DNA from: CALLVY01 sp937899855
GTDB taxonomy: Bacteria; Bacteroidota; Bacteroidia; Chitinophagales; Saprospiraceae
Assembly (NCBI GenBank): GCA_039820405.1
Contig: JBCBQC010000009.1
Coordinates: 45,258 to 109,257 of the forward strand
Direction: 5' to 3'
Length of the DNA stretch: 64,000 bases
This document shows positions 8,936 to 18,568 of the stretch, piece after piece. Made by a program: the position numbers and the translations under genes. Numbering within the stretch: position 1 is the first letter of the stretch; each line of letters begins with the position of its first letter. The notes under the pieces were generated by a model. It made no database searches. It was not told where the DNA came from and saw only the letters and a list, made by a program, of their open reading frames with translations.

Positions 8936-9784
8936 TTAGGGCTCGGGCAGTAGGGATTCCGTGCGTCGTCCCTGAAGCCAGCGTACGGCTAAAACGACCT
9001 TTTTGGCCTGATCCACTCCCACGATCAGGTAGTTGTCGCGGGCACTGTTGCCCATCCCGGAAGCGATGAGGTGCAGGTTTTGGTAGCGGGTGTAGGAAAG
9101 GGCCTGGGTCCGTTGATTGGCTCCGACGTCTCCGGCGAAAAGGTAGACCGGCCGTTGGGTGGCGACCAGCAGGGGGACGATTTCGGGCCAGAAATTGATC
9201 CGGGGTGTTCGACCATCCAGGGAATTGGGGTGGTACTTTTGGTTTCGAAAGCTTGCGGGCTCCCCTTCCGGCGTCCACCACAAGACCTGGTGAAAACACA
9301 CAAATATATTGCGGTAGCGCTCGGCTTTCGCCAGAGCCCCACGTACAAAATCCAACTGCTCCCGCCAAATGTTCCAACCGCCCAAACCGGGATCGAGTAG
9401 TAAAAAGAGGTCTCCCTCCACCGTAAATTTTTGGTAAGTGCGTCCATAGCGCTCCCGGTAGGGCGAACGCTGGCCCTGGTCGTGGTTGCCGGGGGTAAAG
9501 TACACGGGCCGCTCCAACTCCGCCACCGCCAGCTCGACGGAGTCCCAGTATTCGGGTCGGCTGTGGTAGACGATGTCGCCGGTGAAGACGCCGTGTCGGA
9601 GCTGGGGAATACTCCGCAGGTAGTCCCAGTCGGCCCGAAAGGGCGGATGGAGGCCGGGGAGGGTATCGGTGGGGGAACCGTAAACGTGACCCGCGATAAA
9701 AAAGGCGTAGGCTTGGTGCGAGCGCTTGCTGGTGCAGCTGTACAGTAAGAGGGCGAGGACAAATAAGGGGTAGGCGTGGCGCAT
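8936..9784 (-). CDS. Metallophosphoesterase-like lipoprotein
   Basis: A 282-residue protein with a lipoprotein signal (LLYSC, Cys17), so probably anchored in the envelope. It follows the calcineurin-like phosphoesterase plan: GD at 69-70 (VFTGDIVYH), GNHD at 99-102, a His in CFHQVLWW (165) and a last block LFAGDVGAN. The first metal motif (normally D-x-H) reads AGHVYG and the last (normally GH-x-H) reads AGDVGAN, so several metal ligands are missing. It may be a divergent or catalytically weakened member. Substrate unknown. Confidence 0.75.
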   Translation of the reverse strand: MRHAYPLFVLALLLYSCTSKRSHQAYAFFIAGHVYGSPTDTLPGLHPPFRADWDYLRSIPQLRHGVFTGDIVYHSRPEYWDSVELAVAELERPVYFTPGNHDQGQRSPYRERYGRTYQKFTVEGDLFLLLDPGLGGWNIWREQLDFVRGALAKAERYRNIFVCFHQVLWWTPEGEPASFRNQKYHPNSLDGRTPRINFWPEIVPLLVATQRPVYLFAGDVGANQRTQALSYTRYQNLHLIASGMGNSARDNYLIVGVDQAKKVVLAVRWLQGRRTESLLPEP

Positions 9785-9846
9785 GGGGTAAAATTAAGGG
9801 ATTTCGGTAATTAAAAGGAGGGAGGGGGCTAATGCGTTATCTGAGA

Positions 9847-9880
9847 GGGATTTCGAAGGGATTTCGAAGGGATTTCGGAG
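9847..9880. repeat. Short tandem repeat, 11-bp unit x3
   Basis: The unit GGGATTTCGAA occurs three times in a row (last copy imperfect) immediately beside the dispersed repeat copy at 9889-10084. Confidence 0.8.
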
Positions 9881-9888
9881 GCGGACAG

Positions 9889-10084
9889 AATTTCGCCCAT
9901 TGGGCGGGACCCCGCCCTCAAGGTACCGACACAACGGCCCTCCTTTGCGCAAACTACACCGAGGTACAGCTCCGCTACCCAGACCCGGAATTCCTCACTC
10001 CGGTCGGTTTCAATACCAAAGAATTTCCACCATCTAGAATGAGAAATTCTGGTTCATAGACGCTTTTTTGAAAAAATTCCATAA
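9889..10084 (-). repeat. Dispersed intergenic repeat, copy A
   Basis: This 196-bp stretch matches the reverse complement of 27752-27946 at roughly 85-90% identity. Read on the minus strand it contains a 35-codon open frame (10082 to 9975; includes FLILDGGNSLVLKPTGVR) and then a GC-rich hairpin (GGGCGGG...CCGCCC at 9902-9917). Most differences from copy B in the frame change amino acids, which argues against a conserved protein. The whole gap 9785-10388 otherwise holds the 11-bp tandem repeat and nothing else I can assign. Confidence 0.8.
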
Positions 10085-10388
10085 GCTGTTGGGACGTTTG
10101 GTGACCAAAATCGGCTGGAAGCCTTGAAAAATAAGGGAAAAATTTCTCAAAAAAAGTGGCCCACTCGTTCAAAAAAGATTTTGAATGAGGACCAATGAGG
10201 CGCTGCCTAGCTTACCCACCGGCATTTCCCAAACGTTGACCGGGCCGTCAACGGACTCGGTCCAGTGCCCGGCATTCTCGGAAGCGACGGAGGCTAGGGC
10301 CGGTCTTGATTTCCAGAATCCTGGCCCGTTCCGCTTTTCGTGGGTACTTGGGATTCTCCATTGGGGGATTGGTGTATCTTTACGGGGC

Positions 10389-12905
10389 ATGAACGGACTT
10401 TACCTTTTTTTGGGCCTGCTGTGCTTGGGGCTGGGATGGAGCGCCTGCTCCGACGAGCGCTCGGAGGATCCACGCTTGTGGGAACTCCCGCTGCTGGAGC
10501 TGCGGATCAAATCCGAACACTGGGTCCTGCTACAACGCAAGCGGCAGGCCGCCCTGCGGGCGGGCCTCCTGGTAAACAAGCCCGGGGATTACGTACCCGC
10601 CGAGCTGACTTATCAGGACCAGCAGTTACAAGGCCTCGTTCGGCTCAAGGGCGACTGGTTGGATCACCTGAAAGGGAAGAAGTGGTCGCTCCGCGTGAAG
10701 CTGGACTCCACCCAAAGCTTGTGGGGCATGCAACGCTTTTCCATCCAACACCCGCGGACGCGTTCCTACCTGGATGAATGGGTCTGGCATCAGTTGCTAG
10801 AAGAGGAAGACATTCTGTGCCCTCGATACCGTTTCGTTCGGGTGCGCCTCAATGGCGATTACAAGGGAATCTTTGCCTTGGAGGAACATTTCGACCGCTT
10901 GCTTTTGGAACGCCAGGGGCGCCGGGAGGGCCCCATTCTCAAATATGCCGAAGCGGGCTTCTGGCAGATGCAGGAGTACGATCGGATCCACGGGGTAGAC
11001 CTGGGTGGCTACCTGCCCGTCTTTGAGGCGGCCGACATCGAGGTGTTCCAAAAAGGGCGTACCCGCCGGGATAGCGTGCTCGCCAGTCTTTACCAAGCCG
11101 GGCGACAGCGAATGGAGGCCTGGCGCTGGTCGGATCCGGGATATTTGGGCGGGTTAGATACGAGTGCGATGGCCCGCTTGCTGGCCCTGGCCGACGTCGC
11201 GCAGGCCTACCACGCCCTGCGCTGGCACAACCTCCGCCTTTACCACAATCCTCTCAGCGCCCAACTCGAGCCCGTCGTTTACGACGCCTACGGGAGCAAC
11301 GGCCCTTACCGCTGGTTTTCCAAACCCTACTTCGGCTTTTACAACGACCGGTACAAATGGGTCTATTTCCGAGAAGAGATGTTGCTTTTCCAATTGTTCA
11401 ATCAGGCCGGCTTCCGACGGGCCTACTACCAACACCTCCAGCGCTTTACCCAACCGGCTTACCTGCGGGACTTCCTCGAACGCCACCGCTCCTCCATCAC
11501 CACCTTCGAAAAAGCGCTGCAAAGTGAGTTTCCCGCTTACCACTACGATTGGAATTTCCTGAGCGACCAAGCCGCCGACCTGGCCCGGCAACTTCCCGAG
11601 CAGCTACCGGAGCATCCCCCTTTTGTAAACATGATTTTCGGCCCCAGCTACGACTCCTGCCGGGCGACCTATCCCTTCCCCTCCGTCTCCCTGAAGAGTG
11701 AGTACCCTTCCCGTACCGATCGGCAGCAACTGCGCCTCTCCAATTACTTTTGTCAAGCCCTCCAGCTTCAAGCCACCGGCCCCAAAAAGAGCAAGCCCCT
11801 CCACCGGCTCTACCCACCCCGGACACTGCCCCCCTACAATGCCTTCCAGCAGCCCCAGGTCCACTTGGATCTGGAGCTGCCCCCGGGCGACCGTTATGTC
11901 TTTTTCTCCATTCCGGGCAATGACTTTTGGTACCGCCACAAAATAGACCGCAAGCCCATCGCCTTTGATGCTACCTTCCAGCCTCTACCCGATAGCCAGC
12001 TGGATTCCGCCCACTACGTATTTCGCGAGGAGGCCATTGTGTTGCCCGCCGGGGTCCACCGCATTGCGCGTTTGCAAATCTTACCTCCCGGTCGCGCCCT
12101 TTGGGTGGAGGCCGGGGCCAAGATCGACCTGGTGGAGGGCGGTGGTTTTTTGCTCCGGGGTAACCTGCGGATGGAAGGGGAAGCGGGGCGTGCCATTTAC
12201 GTGGGGTCCAGCGATGGGCAATCGCGGGGTTGGCAGGTCATCGGGGCGCCGGAGGTCTTGCTGCGAGCAGTGTATTTCAGTAAGCTGGAGGGGCTGCGGG
12301 AACGGGGTTTCCGACACAGTGGGGGGCTGAGTTTTTACCGCTGCCGGCTGCGGATGGAGCACTGCCGTTTTGACGACTTTACGGGAGAGGATGCCCTCAA
12401 TATCGTCTCCTGCCCGGAGGCGGTACTGGAGGACTTGGAGTTTAGCCATTGCCGGGGCGATGCCTTGGATGTCGATTTTTCCAAACTTTCGATCCGCAAC
12501 GCTCGTTTTGTTGACATCGGTGGCGATGCCCTCGATGCTTCGGGCAGCGAACTGGAGGGGGAAAATCTGGTGGTGGAAGGGGTACAAGACAAAGGCCTAT
12601 CGCTGGGGGAGGCTTCCCGGGTACGTCTGGCGCAAGTTGCGGTCCGGAGGGCCCGGATTGGGGTAGCGGTCAAAGACGCTACCCAAGCTACCCTAAGGGG
12701 TTTGTCGGTGGAGGCGACGGATTACGGCGTGGCGGTGTTCAACAAAAAATCCAGCTACGCGGCGGCGCGGTTGGATTTGTCGGACTACGCTTGTGGAGAG
12801 GAGGCCAACTGCTTGGCTCTGGAGCGGGGACAGCACCTGTGGCTCGATCGGGTGGAGCAGCTGGCGACGGACTCAGTAGGGACCCTGCGTCGACGCTTTT
12901 ACTGA
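10389..12905 (+). CDS. CotH-like kinase fold / parallel beta-helix lipoprotein
   Basis: An 838-residue protein starting at the ATG that gives a lipoprotein signal (MNGLYLFLGLL...GWSAC); the longer frame to 10185 adds an implausible leader. Residues about 75-470 resemble the CotH family (atypical kinase fold of spore-coat protein H): LVRLKGDWLDHL, then RFVRVRLNGDYKGIFALEEH, and a later YDAYGS block. Residues about 560-838 are a right-handed parallel beta-helix (repeating short strands with GDALDVDFS, GGDALDASGS). CotH proteins phosphorylate substrate proteins in spore coats; secreted bacterial homologues are mostly uncharacterised. Probably on the periplasmic or outer face of the envelope. Confidence 0.78.
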   Translation: MNGLYLFLGLLCLGLGWSACSDERSEDPRLWELPLLELRIKSEHWVLLQRKRQAALRAGLLVNKPGDYVPAELTYQDQQLQGLVRLKGDWLDHLKGKKWSLRVKLDSTQSLWGMQRFSIQHPRTRSYLDEWVWHQLLEEEDILCPRYRFVRVRLNGDYKGIFALEEHFDRLLLERQGRREGPILKYAEAGFWQMQEYDRIHGVDLGGYLPVFEAADIEVFQKGRTRRDSVLASLYQAGRQRMEAWRWSDPGYLGGLDTSAMARLLALADVAQAYHALRWHNLRLYHNPLSAQLEPVVYDAYGSNGPYRWFSKPYFGFYNDRYKWVYFREEMLLFQLFNQAGFRRAYYQHLQRFTQPAYLRDFLERHRSSITTFEKALQSEFPAYHYDWNFLSDQAADLARQLPEQLPEHPPFVNMIFGPSYDSCRATYPFPSVSLKSEYPSRTDRQQLRLSNYFCQALQLQATGPKKSKPLHRLYPPRTLPPYNAFQQPQVHLDLELPPGDRYVFFSIPGNDFWYRHKIDRKPIAFDATFQPLPDSQLDSAHYVFREEAIVLPAGVHRIARLQILPPGRALWVEAGAKIDLVEGGGFLLRGNLRMEGEAGRAIYVGSSDGQSRGWQVIGAPEVLLRAVYFSKLEGLRERGFRHSGGLSFYRCRLRMEHCRFDDFTGEDALNIVSCPEAVLEDLEFSHCRGDALDVDFSKLSIRNARFVDIGGDALDASGSELEGENLVVEGVQDKGLSLGEASRVRLAQVAVRRARIGVAVKDATQATLRGLSVEATDYGVAVFNKKSSYAAARLDLSDYACGEEANCLALERGQHLWLDRVEQLATDSVGTLRRRFY

Positions 12906-12948
12906 CGACTTGCCAACGGATTTAATCACGGAAAAACACGTTTTAAGG

Positions 12949-13953
12949 ATGAGGTACGAAATTGGTTTTACCCTGGTCTTGCTGCTCTTCCTCGGCGATG
13001 GCTTGCGGGCGCAGGTAGGCCCGGATTGCAAAATGGATTTTGAGGAACTGACGAGCGATTCCATGACCCACTTTTTCACCACCTGCGACCTGGGACGCAA
13101 ACGTCTGTTCGTCACCGGCGAGCACCACCACGCCCAATCCACCAACTTCGTTACCCAGACCTACCTCCAGTACCTGATGGACGACGGGCGCCTCAAATAC
13201 ATTTTCTTGGAAACGGGACGATCCTTTAGCGATGGCCTGAACAAATATTATCAAACCGGCGATCAAGCCTACCTCAAATGGCTACTAGAGGTGTACCGCC
13301 GCGACTACCCCAGTTACCACGACTTATACACCGGCATCCTGGAGTACAGCCGGGCCAAGTCCCTCCCGATCCAGTTTGTGGGGGTGGACGTGGAGTACCA
13401 CACCCCAGGGGCCATCCACTCCATACTGGATCATTACGCAGCGCTGCTCACTCCCGAGGAGGTGGCGACACTCCGGTCGTTTTGTCGGGAGGACTTGGAG
13501 CAAAAAACCAATCGGGAAAAAGTGGATCAATTCCGGGAGGCATTGTGGCAACGCCTCGCCAGCAGTGAGGTTGGTGGCGAGGGGGCGAAGCTACTGGAGA
13601 TACTCCAAGGTATGGAGGACTACCGGCGAAACTGGGGCCAGCGGGACCGTTTGATGTTTGAAAAAATAGCGAAGACCCTGGAGCGGGATACTGCGGACCA
13701 TACGGCTTATTTTTCGGTTGGGCTCCGCCACCTGGGGGCCAAAAAGACCGCTTTGAAAAATGTTCGCTACTACCTGCTCAAGGCGTTTGGTAGAGCGGAA
13801 ATCTTGCTGTCCATGCTGAACTATCAGCACTGTTTGCGCCTCAATGGGTCGGCGATCAAGCCAGTGGATAAAAAGCGAACGACCCGGAAGCGCTACGCTT
13901 TGGAACGAGGAAAGGAAGCTTTTGACCTCTGGATCACCGTGAATGGTCAATAA
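12949..13953 (+). CDS. Secreted erythromycin-esterase/ChaN-like protein
   Basis: A 334-residue protein; the ATG at 12949 gives a clean signal peptide (MRYEIGFTLVLLLFLGDGLRAQ), whereas the TTG at 12910 does not. The segment RLFVTGEHHHAQSTNF followed by LKYIFLETGRSFSDGLNKY and later a GLRHLG block resembles the EreA/ChaN/TraB superfamily, in which a Gly-Glu-x-His motif sits at the active or haem-binding site. Real substrate is unknown and resistance to macrolides should not be assumed. The gene begins 43 nt after the CotH-like gene and may share its transcript. Confidence 0.65.
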   Translation: MRYEIGFTLVLLLFLGDGLRAQVGPDCKMDFEELTSDSMTHFFTTCDLGRKRLFVTGEHHHAQSTNFVTQTYLQYLMDDGRLKYIFLETGRSFSDGLNKYYQTGDQAYLKWLLEVYRRDYPSYHDLYTGILEYSRAKSLPIQFVGVDVEYHTPGAIHSILDHYAALLTPEEVATLRSFCREDLEQKTNREKVDQFREALWQRLASSEVGGEGAKLLEILQGMEDYRRNWGQRDRLMFEKIAKTLERDTADHTAYFSVGLRHLGAKKTALKNVRYYLLKAFGRAEILLSMLNYQHCLRLNGSAIKPVDKKRTTRKRYALERGKEAFDLWITVNGQ

Positions 13954-14013
13954 AAAACCACGGCTAATGAAGCTGGCTCCGCTCCAGCCCCACCACCAAC
14001 GATTCTACCTGTG

Positions 14014-15321
14014 ATGAACAAAGAAATACTGCGACTGGCCATCCCCAACATCCTGAGCAACATCTCCATTCCCCTCCTCAGCACGGTCGATACGGCACTG
14101 ATGGGGCGCCTGTCGGAGGTCCACCTGGGGGCCGTTGGAATTGGGGCCATGATCTTTAATTTTATCTACTGGAATTTCAGCTTCCTCCGCATGGGCACCA
14201 CGGGAATGACCGCCCAGGCCTACGGCCGCTCCGACGCTCGGGACATCTCGCTCACCCTCGGCCGCGCCCTCCTCGTCGCCTGGTCGATCGCCCTCCTCAT
14301 TCTACTCCTCCGCTGGCCCCTGGGCCAAGCCGGATACTGGCTGATGCAGGTCGGCAGCGAGGCCCTACCCCTCGTCCAAACCTATTTCGAAATCCGACTC
14401 TGGGCCTCCCCCGCCAGCCTCCCCCTCCTCGTTCTGCTGGGCTGGTTCTTTGGCATGCAAAACGCCATCTACCCCCTCCTCCTCACCCTCATCATCAACA
14501 CGACCAATATCGCCGCCAACTTGCTCCTCGTTCGCCACTACGGCATGGGCGTCGACGGCGTCGCCTGGGGTACGGTCATCGCCCAGTACGTCGGACTCTT
14601 CAGTGCCTTTGCCCTGCTGGCTTACCGCTATCCCCACCACCTGCGCAGCATCCGCTGGCCCCCGCTGCTGGAATGGCAAGCCCTGCGCCAATTCCTCCGC
14701 GTCAATCGCGACATCTTTATCCGCACCGTGGGGCTGACCTTCGTCTTCGGCTTTTTCTACTCCCGCTCCTCCAGCGCGGGCGAGACCCTACTGGCGGTCA
14801 ACGTCATCCTGCTCCAGTTTCTCAACTGGATGTCCTACGCCGTGGATGGCTTTGCCTACGCCACCGAAAGCCTCGTGGGCAAGTACGCCGGTCGGGCCGA
14901 TCGCCAACTGCTGAACCGCTCCATCCGTCTGAGCTTCGTCTGGGGTATGGGACTGGCGCTGGTCTTTAGCCTGCTCTACGCCCTGGCGGGGGAGTCCCTC
15001 CTCTACGTGTTCACCGATCAGCCGACCCTCATTCAAGCCAGCCTTCCGTACTTGTTTTGGATGGCGCTTTTTCCCCTCCTTTCCACCCCCTGCTACCTCT
15101 GGGACGGCGTCTACATCGGACTGACCGCCTCGGGCCCCATGCGCGACAGCATGTTGGGCAGCATCGCCCTCTTCCTGCTGGCCTACGGCTTGCTGTCCTT
15201 TACCAACTTGGGCAATCACGGTCTGTGGCTGATCCTGCTCCTGTTCATGATGGCCCGGGGAGGAATCCAGTGGTGGATGTACCGCCGGGGAAAAATTACC
15301 TTGCCAGGGCGGCCAACTTAG
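14014..15321 (+). CDS. MATE family efflux transporter (DinF-like)
   Basis: A 435-residue integral membrane protein with about twelve transmembrane segments in two pseudo-repeats. The first helix reads LRLAIPNILSNISIPLLSTVDTALMGRL, and FLRMGTTGMTAQAYG follows, both typical of the MATE/DinF group (multidrug or metabolite export driven by Na+ or H+). The start may be GTG at 14011 or ATG at 14014. Its 3' end overlaps the convergent hydrolase gene by 26 bp. Confidence 0.92.
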   Translation: MNKEILRLAIPNILSNISIPLLSTVDTALMGRLSEVHLGAVGIGAMIFNFIYWNFSFLRMGTTGMTAQAYGRSDARDISLTLGRALLVAWSIALLILLLRWPLGQAGYWLMQVGSEALPLVQTYFEIRLWASPASLPLLVLLGWFFGMQNAIYPLLLTLIINTTNIAANLLLVRHYGMGVDGVAWGTVIAQYVGLFSAFALLAYRYPHHLRSIRWPPLLEWQALRQFLRVNRDIFIRTVGLTFVFGFFYSRSSSAGETLLAVNVILLQFLNWMSYAVDGFAYATESLVGKYAGRADRQLLNRSIRLSFVWGMGLALVFSLLYALAGESLLYVFTDQPTLIQASLPYLFWMALFPLLSTPCYLWDGVYIGLTASGPMRDSMLGSIALFLLAYGLLSFTNLGNHGLWLILLLFMMARGGIQWWMYRRGKITLPGRPT

Positions 15322-16807
15322 GTCCGGGATCGCCAAAGGCGGGGTCGACCTCAAGGGCCCGTTGGAAATAGCTGATCGCCCCGATCGTATCGCCCATCGC
15401 CAGCAGGGCATCGCCGTAACTGTCGTAGGTGTTGGCAGACTCGGGAAAAAGCTCGATGTTGAACGCGAACACGGCTTTGGCCTTCTCGTATTCCTCCGTA
15501 AAAATCAAACCGTGTCCGATGCTGTTCAGCTCCCACTCATCGGCGTAGTATTGATCGGTGGTGTCCCGGAGCAAAAGCCGCCAGGCCGCCTGGGCACTTT
15601 CCCAACCCCGTTCCTCCCAGGTTTGGCAAAAGGGAAACCGCCCCGACACCTCGTAGGGCTTTACCCCGAGGTCGGCGATGATTTCCATGATGGCATTGGC
15701 CAGACGCGCCGTGCGCGAATAGGCGCGGTTGGCCAGCACCACGATCCCGATGTCTTCCCCTGGGTACAGGATCATCTGGGTGCTGAAGCCGATGTCCGCG
15801 CCCGTGTGTAGGATGGTCGGTTTGCCCTCGTAGTGCTGCAAATACCAACTGAGGCCAATCTTTTCCCCCCAGGGCGTATCCGCCCAGGGCTGTATCATGG
15901 GCGCGTAATCGGTGGAGTCCAATACGGAAAACGCGCCCGAGCTGCCGTGGCCCAGGTTGAGCATGCCCCAGCGACACATATCGATGATATTGGCGTGTAA
16001 GGCCGAACTGGGGGCGTACCTCCGATTGTAAGGATAATGCTCCCAAACGCGGGTTTGGGTGCCGATGATGTGCGGGGCCGCCCAGTGCTCGGGTAGGGAA
16101 TCGGGTTTGAGAAAAGTGGCGGTCGTCATGCCCGCCGCCTGGAGAATGTGTTGGTCCACGTAAGCTTCAAAAGACTGTCCCGAGGCCTTGGCGATCACGT
16201 CGCCGAGTACGTTAAAGCCCGCATTGCTGTAGCCGTAGGCCGTTCCGGGGGCAAATTCCAGCTCGGTCTCCGCGAGGCCTTTGACGTAGGTTTCGAGGGC
16301 GTCCGCGGTGTAGGTGGGATGCTCCCATTCGTCCTTCCCCACATTGGCTGGAAGGCCCGAAGTGTGAGTCAGGATCTGTCGGATGGTGAGGCGCTCGTAG
16401 CCCGCGGTCCCCAGTTTGAAATAAGGCAAATACTGAACGACCGGATCGTCGAGCCCCAGGCGTCCTTGGCTTTGGAGGTGGAGCAGGGCGGCGGCTACCA
16501 CGGGTTTGGACAGGGAGGCCAGGTGATAGATGGTGTAGATGTCGGCCGTATCGCGGGTGTCGACATTGGCGTAGCCAAAGGCTTTGGCGTAGATGATGCT
16601 ATCGCCCCGGGTCACCCCAATGGCGATGCTGCTGGGGCAGTAGTGGTCGCTTCGGATGGCCCGGACCAGGGGGTCGAGTTGCTGGGCTAGTTTTTGACCC
16701 AGGTCGCCGGTGACGATGACGGTCGGTGGGGCTTCGGGAGTGGGGGCGAGGGGTGTACAGGCGCTCCAGATCAGGAGACACAGTAGGGGCAAACGGGCTA
16801 AATGCAC
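15296..16807 (-). CDS. Serine hydrolase, class C beta-lactamase/DD-peptidase family, with C-terminal TPR-like tail
   Basis: A 503-residue lipoprotein (signal ends in WSAC, Cys17) starting at GTG. It has the three active-site motifs of the penicillin-recognising serine hydrolases: S98-L-S-K101, Y193-S-N195 and H334-T-G336. The last about 80 residues look like one or two TPR helices (NIELFPESANTYDSYGDALLAMGD, then a second helix pair). Such proteins in Bacteroidota act as esterases or D-stereospecific peptidases more often than as beta-lactamases. Convergent with the MATE gene. Confidence 0.88.
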   Translation of the reverse strand: MHLARLPLLCLLIWSACTPLAPTPEAPPTVIVTGDLGQKLAQQLDPLVRAIRSDHYCPSSIAIGVTRGDSIIYAKAFGYANVDTRDTADIYTIYHLASLSKPVVAAALLHLQSQGRLGLDDPVVQYLPYFKLGTAGYERLTIRQILTHTSGLPANVGKDEWEHPTYTADALETYVKGLAETELEFAPGTAYGYSNAGFNVLGDVIAKASGQSFEAYVDQHILQAAGMTTATFLKPDSLPEHWAAPHIIGTQTRVWEHYPYNRRYAPSSALHANIIDMCRWGMLNLGHGSSGAFSVLDSTDYAPMIQPWADTPWGEKIGLSWYLQHYEGKPTILHTGADIGFSTQMILYPGEDIGIVVLANRAYSRTARLANAIMEIIADLGVKPYEVSGRFPFCQTWEERGWESAQAAWRLLLRDTTDQYYADEWELNSIGHGLIFTEEYEKAKAVFAFNIELFPESANTYDSYGDALLAMGDTIGAISYFQRALEVDPAFGDPGPKLAALAR

Positions 16808-16954
16808 AACGGTAAGGATTAGGAGTGATGGTCAAGCAAGACGCAAATGGTTTTCAATCTGGAAAGACCAATTTGCTGGCGCAAAGTTGCTTTTGCGGTC
16901 GTCCTCCTCCTGGCGGGGAGCTGGACGAACCGGAAGCGCAAACGGAAAAGGGCA

Positions 16955-17563
16955 TCATTGGGACCCCTCATCGCCAGTCTCCGGCGGGCTTTCTCCGGGA
17001 GGCTGCTGCTCCTTCTCCGCACCGAATTGGAGGAAGTTGTCGTACAGGATCAGGGTATTTTGCTCCATGAGCTTCAAATCGTCGATCAGGGTGCGAAAGA
17101 GGGCTTTTTTATCGATGCTGTTGTCCTCGATGTGGGCGTAGACGAAGTCGATGAGTTTTTCCAGTTTGATCTGCATAAACTGCTTCTTTTCATCGATGCC
17201 GGTCAGGACCGAAAGCTGTTCGTATTCGATCAGTTCGAGTTTGCTGTTGAGCAGGGCCCGCCAGGCCGTATTTTTGATATTGGCCGCCTTCAATCCCCCC
17301 GTCTTACCGATCAATGCTCCCAGATTGACGGTATCGTCCTCCAGGTAAAGGTCGATGGTATCGAGGAGGGCTTCGTGGCCGACCAGTACTTCTTTGAGGT
17401 CAGTTTGGTTTTCGAGAATTTCCTGGGTGATGGCATCCATGATCTTATTGATAAAGCGTTGATCGTCGCGGTCGGCTTTCCACTCGTTGATGAGTAGGGC
17501 AATCAGGACACCTAGGATCACGGGAATCATATCGAGGAGTAGGGTCTGGATTCTTTGTCTCAT
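16955..17563 (-). CDS. Small membrane-anchored protein (DUF6090-like architecture)
   Basis: A 202-residue protein with one N-terminal transmembrane segment (about 9-27: LDMIPVILGVLIALLINEW) and a soluble helical domain with a run of coiled-coil character. The LGVLIALLINEW signature after a short basic N-terminus is like the DUF6090 group common in Bacteroidota. The tail is acidic and Pro/Gly-rich. Function unknown. The 147-nt gap downstream, to 16808, contains no evident gene. Confidence 0.65.
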   Translation of the reverse strand: MRQRIQTLLLDMIPVILGVLIALLINEWKADRDDQRFINKIMDAITQEILENQTDLKEVLVGHEALLDTIDLYLEDDTVNLGALIGKTGGLKAANIKNTAWRALLNSKLELIEYEQLSVLTGIDEKKQFMQIKLEKLIDFVYAHIEDNSIDKKALFRTLIDDLKLMEQNTLILYDNFLQFGAEKEQQPPGESPPETGDEGSQ

Positions 17564-17635
17564 GCTTAAAGGAATTTTTCCCGAACTTGATGGAGTGTAA
17601 AAGTATAAAATTATTCGACGGCCGATGTCTGTCTT

Positions 17636-18328
17636 TCAATATTCAAAAATCAGGCGCATTTCTTGGCGGTCGTAACAATTGAGCGCCTCGATGAAGACCA
17701 CCGCAAGTATTTCGTGGACTTGCGCGATCTGTTCTTTGTGAAAAACGGCCCGTTCGTAGACCGCCTCGTACTCCCCGAACCGGAAGCCACAACGAGCCAG
17801 CACGCTCCGACCCGCCTTGGTCAACCGCTGGGCCAGCGGCACCCGATCCAGCGGGTAAAGGCAGATGCTCAGTCCCACTCCCAGCCGCTCGATTTGCCCC
17901 GCCCAACCTACACTCGGGACCTCCAGGCGGAACCATTTCCCCAAACCGCTGACCAACTCTTCCAAATGGATCAGCAACAAGTCGCCGTCCTGCTGCGCGT
18001 TGGGGTACTGCTCTTCCAAGCGCGCGAGTTGTCGGCGGTACACGGCCAAGCGCTTCTGCTGGCGGGGATCGGGAACTTCCCCGCTGCTGGGTGCCTCTAT
18101 CAGCTGGGTGTATTTCTGAATTAGGCTGCGCAACTCCTCTCGTTGATCGTAGCGCGGGTCGGCCAGGGCTTTGAGGCGTCGCAGTTCCCGCTGCGTGCCT
18201 AAGAGCGCCGTGTGGTAGGATGCCGCCCCGGTAAAATCCCGATCCGCCAGACAGGACTCCAGGGCCCGTTCCAGCTCGCGCTGGCGGCATTTCACTTCGG
18301 TCAGCAGCAATTGTAAATCGTTCGGCAT
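17636..18328 (-). CDS. Hypothetical protein with N-terminal coiled coil
   Basis: A 230-residue cytoplasmic protein I do not recognise. Residues 5-60 and 70-115 are helical with heptad-like spacing (LLLTEVKCRQRELERALES, then RLAVYRRQLARLEEQY); residues 120-230 look globular and mixed alpha/beta. An overlapping frame, shifted by one base, is open too (ends 17643) but its composition (Pro/Arg/Gly-rich) marks it as a shadow. The next gene upstream is divergent, with a 240-nt spacer. Confidence 0.65.
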   Translation of the reverse strand: MPNDLQLLLTEVKCRQRELERALESCLADRDFTGAASYHTALLGTQRELRRLKALADPRYDQREELRSLIQKYTQLIEAPSSGEVPDPRQQKRLAVYRRQLARLEEQYPNAQQDGDLLLIHLEELVSGLGKWFRLEVPSVGWAGQIERLGVGLSICLYPLDRVPLAQRLTKAGRSVLARCGFRFGEYEAVYERAVFHKEQIAQVHEILAVVFIEALNCYDRQEMRLIFEY

Positions 18329-18568
18329 GGTACCTTGTCAATAAAAATCTGGACCACCTTCCTCCAACAGCATTTATAAGACACCACCTAATTTAAGCAT
18401 TTTGGGGAGGAATCGCCAGGGGGGAGGTCAGCTGCCGGGCGGCATCGGAATCTACGGTAGAAAAAACGGAGGGAAGCCCGCGGTAAATTATCGAAAAGGG
18501 GCGGGTAAATGGGTTGGAAGTTCGCCCCGAATACGCGAACTTAGCGAGGAACCTCAAAAACAATTACC

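Noticed and set aside
9975..10172. 65-codon frame overlapping repeat copy A
   Set aside because: The shared 35 codons differ from copy B almost only at amino-acid-changing positions, and the upstream part is not present in copy B; treated as a repeat, not a gene.
12949..13953. Macrolide resistance esterase
   Set aside because: Signal peptide and divergent sequence; only superfamily-level similarity is supported.
15296..16807. Beta-lactamase resistance gene
   Set aside because: The motifs fit the wider esterase/DD-peptidase family; the C-terminal TPR-like tail and context give no support for antibiotic resistance.
17643..18341. 232-codon frame overlapping the hypothetical gene at 17636-18328
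   Set aside because: One-base-shifted shadow with Pro/Arg/Gly-rich content; the retained frame has normal helical composition.
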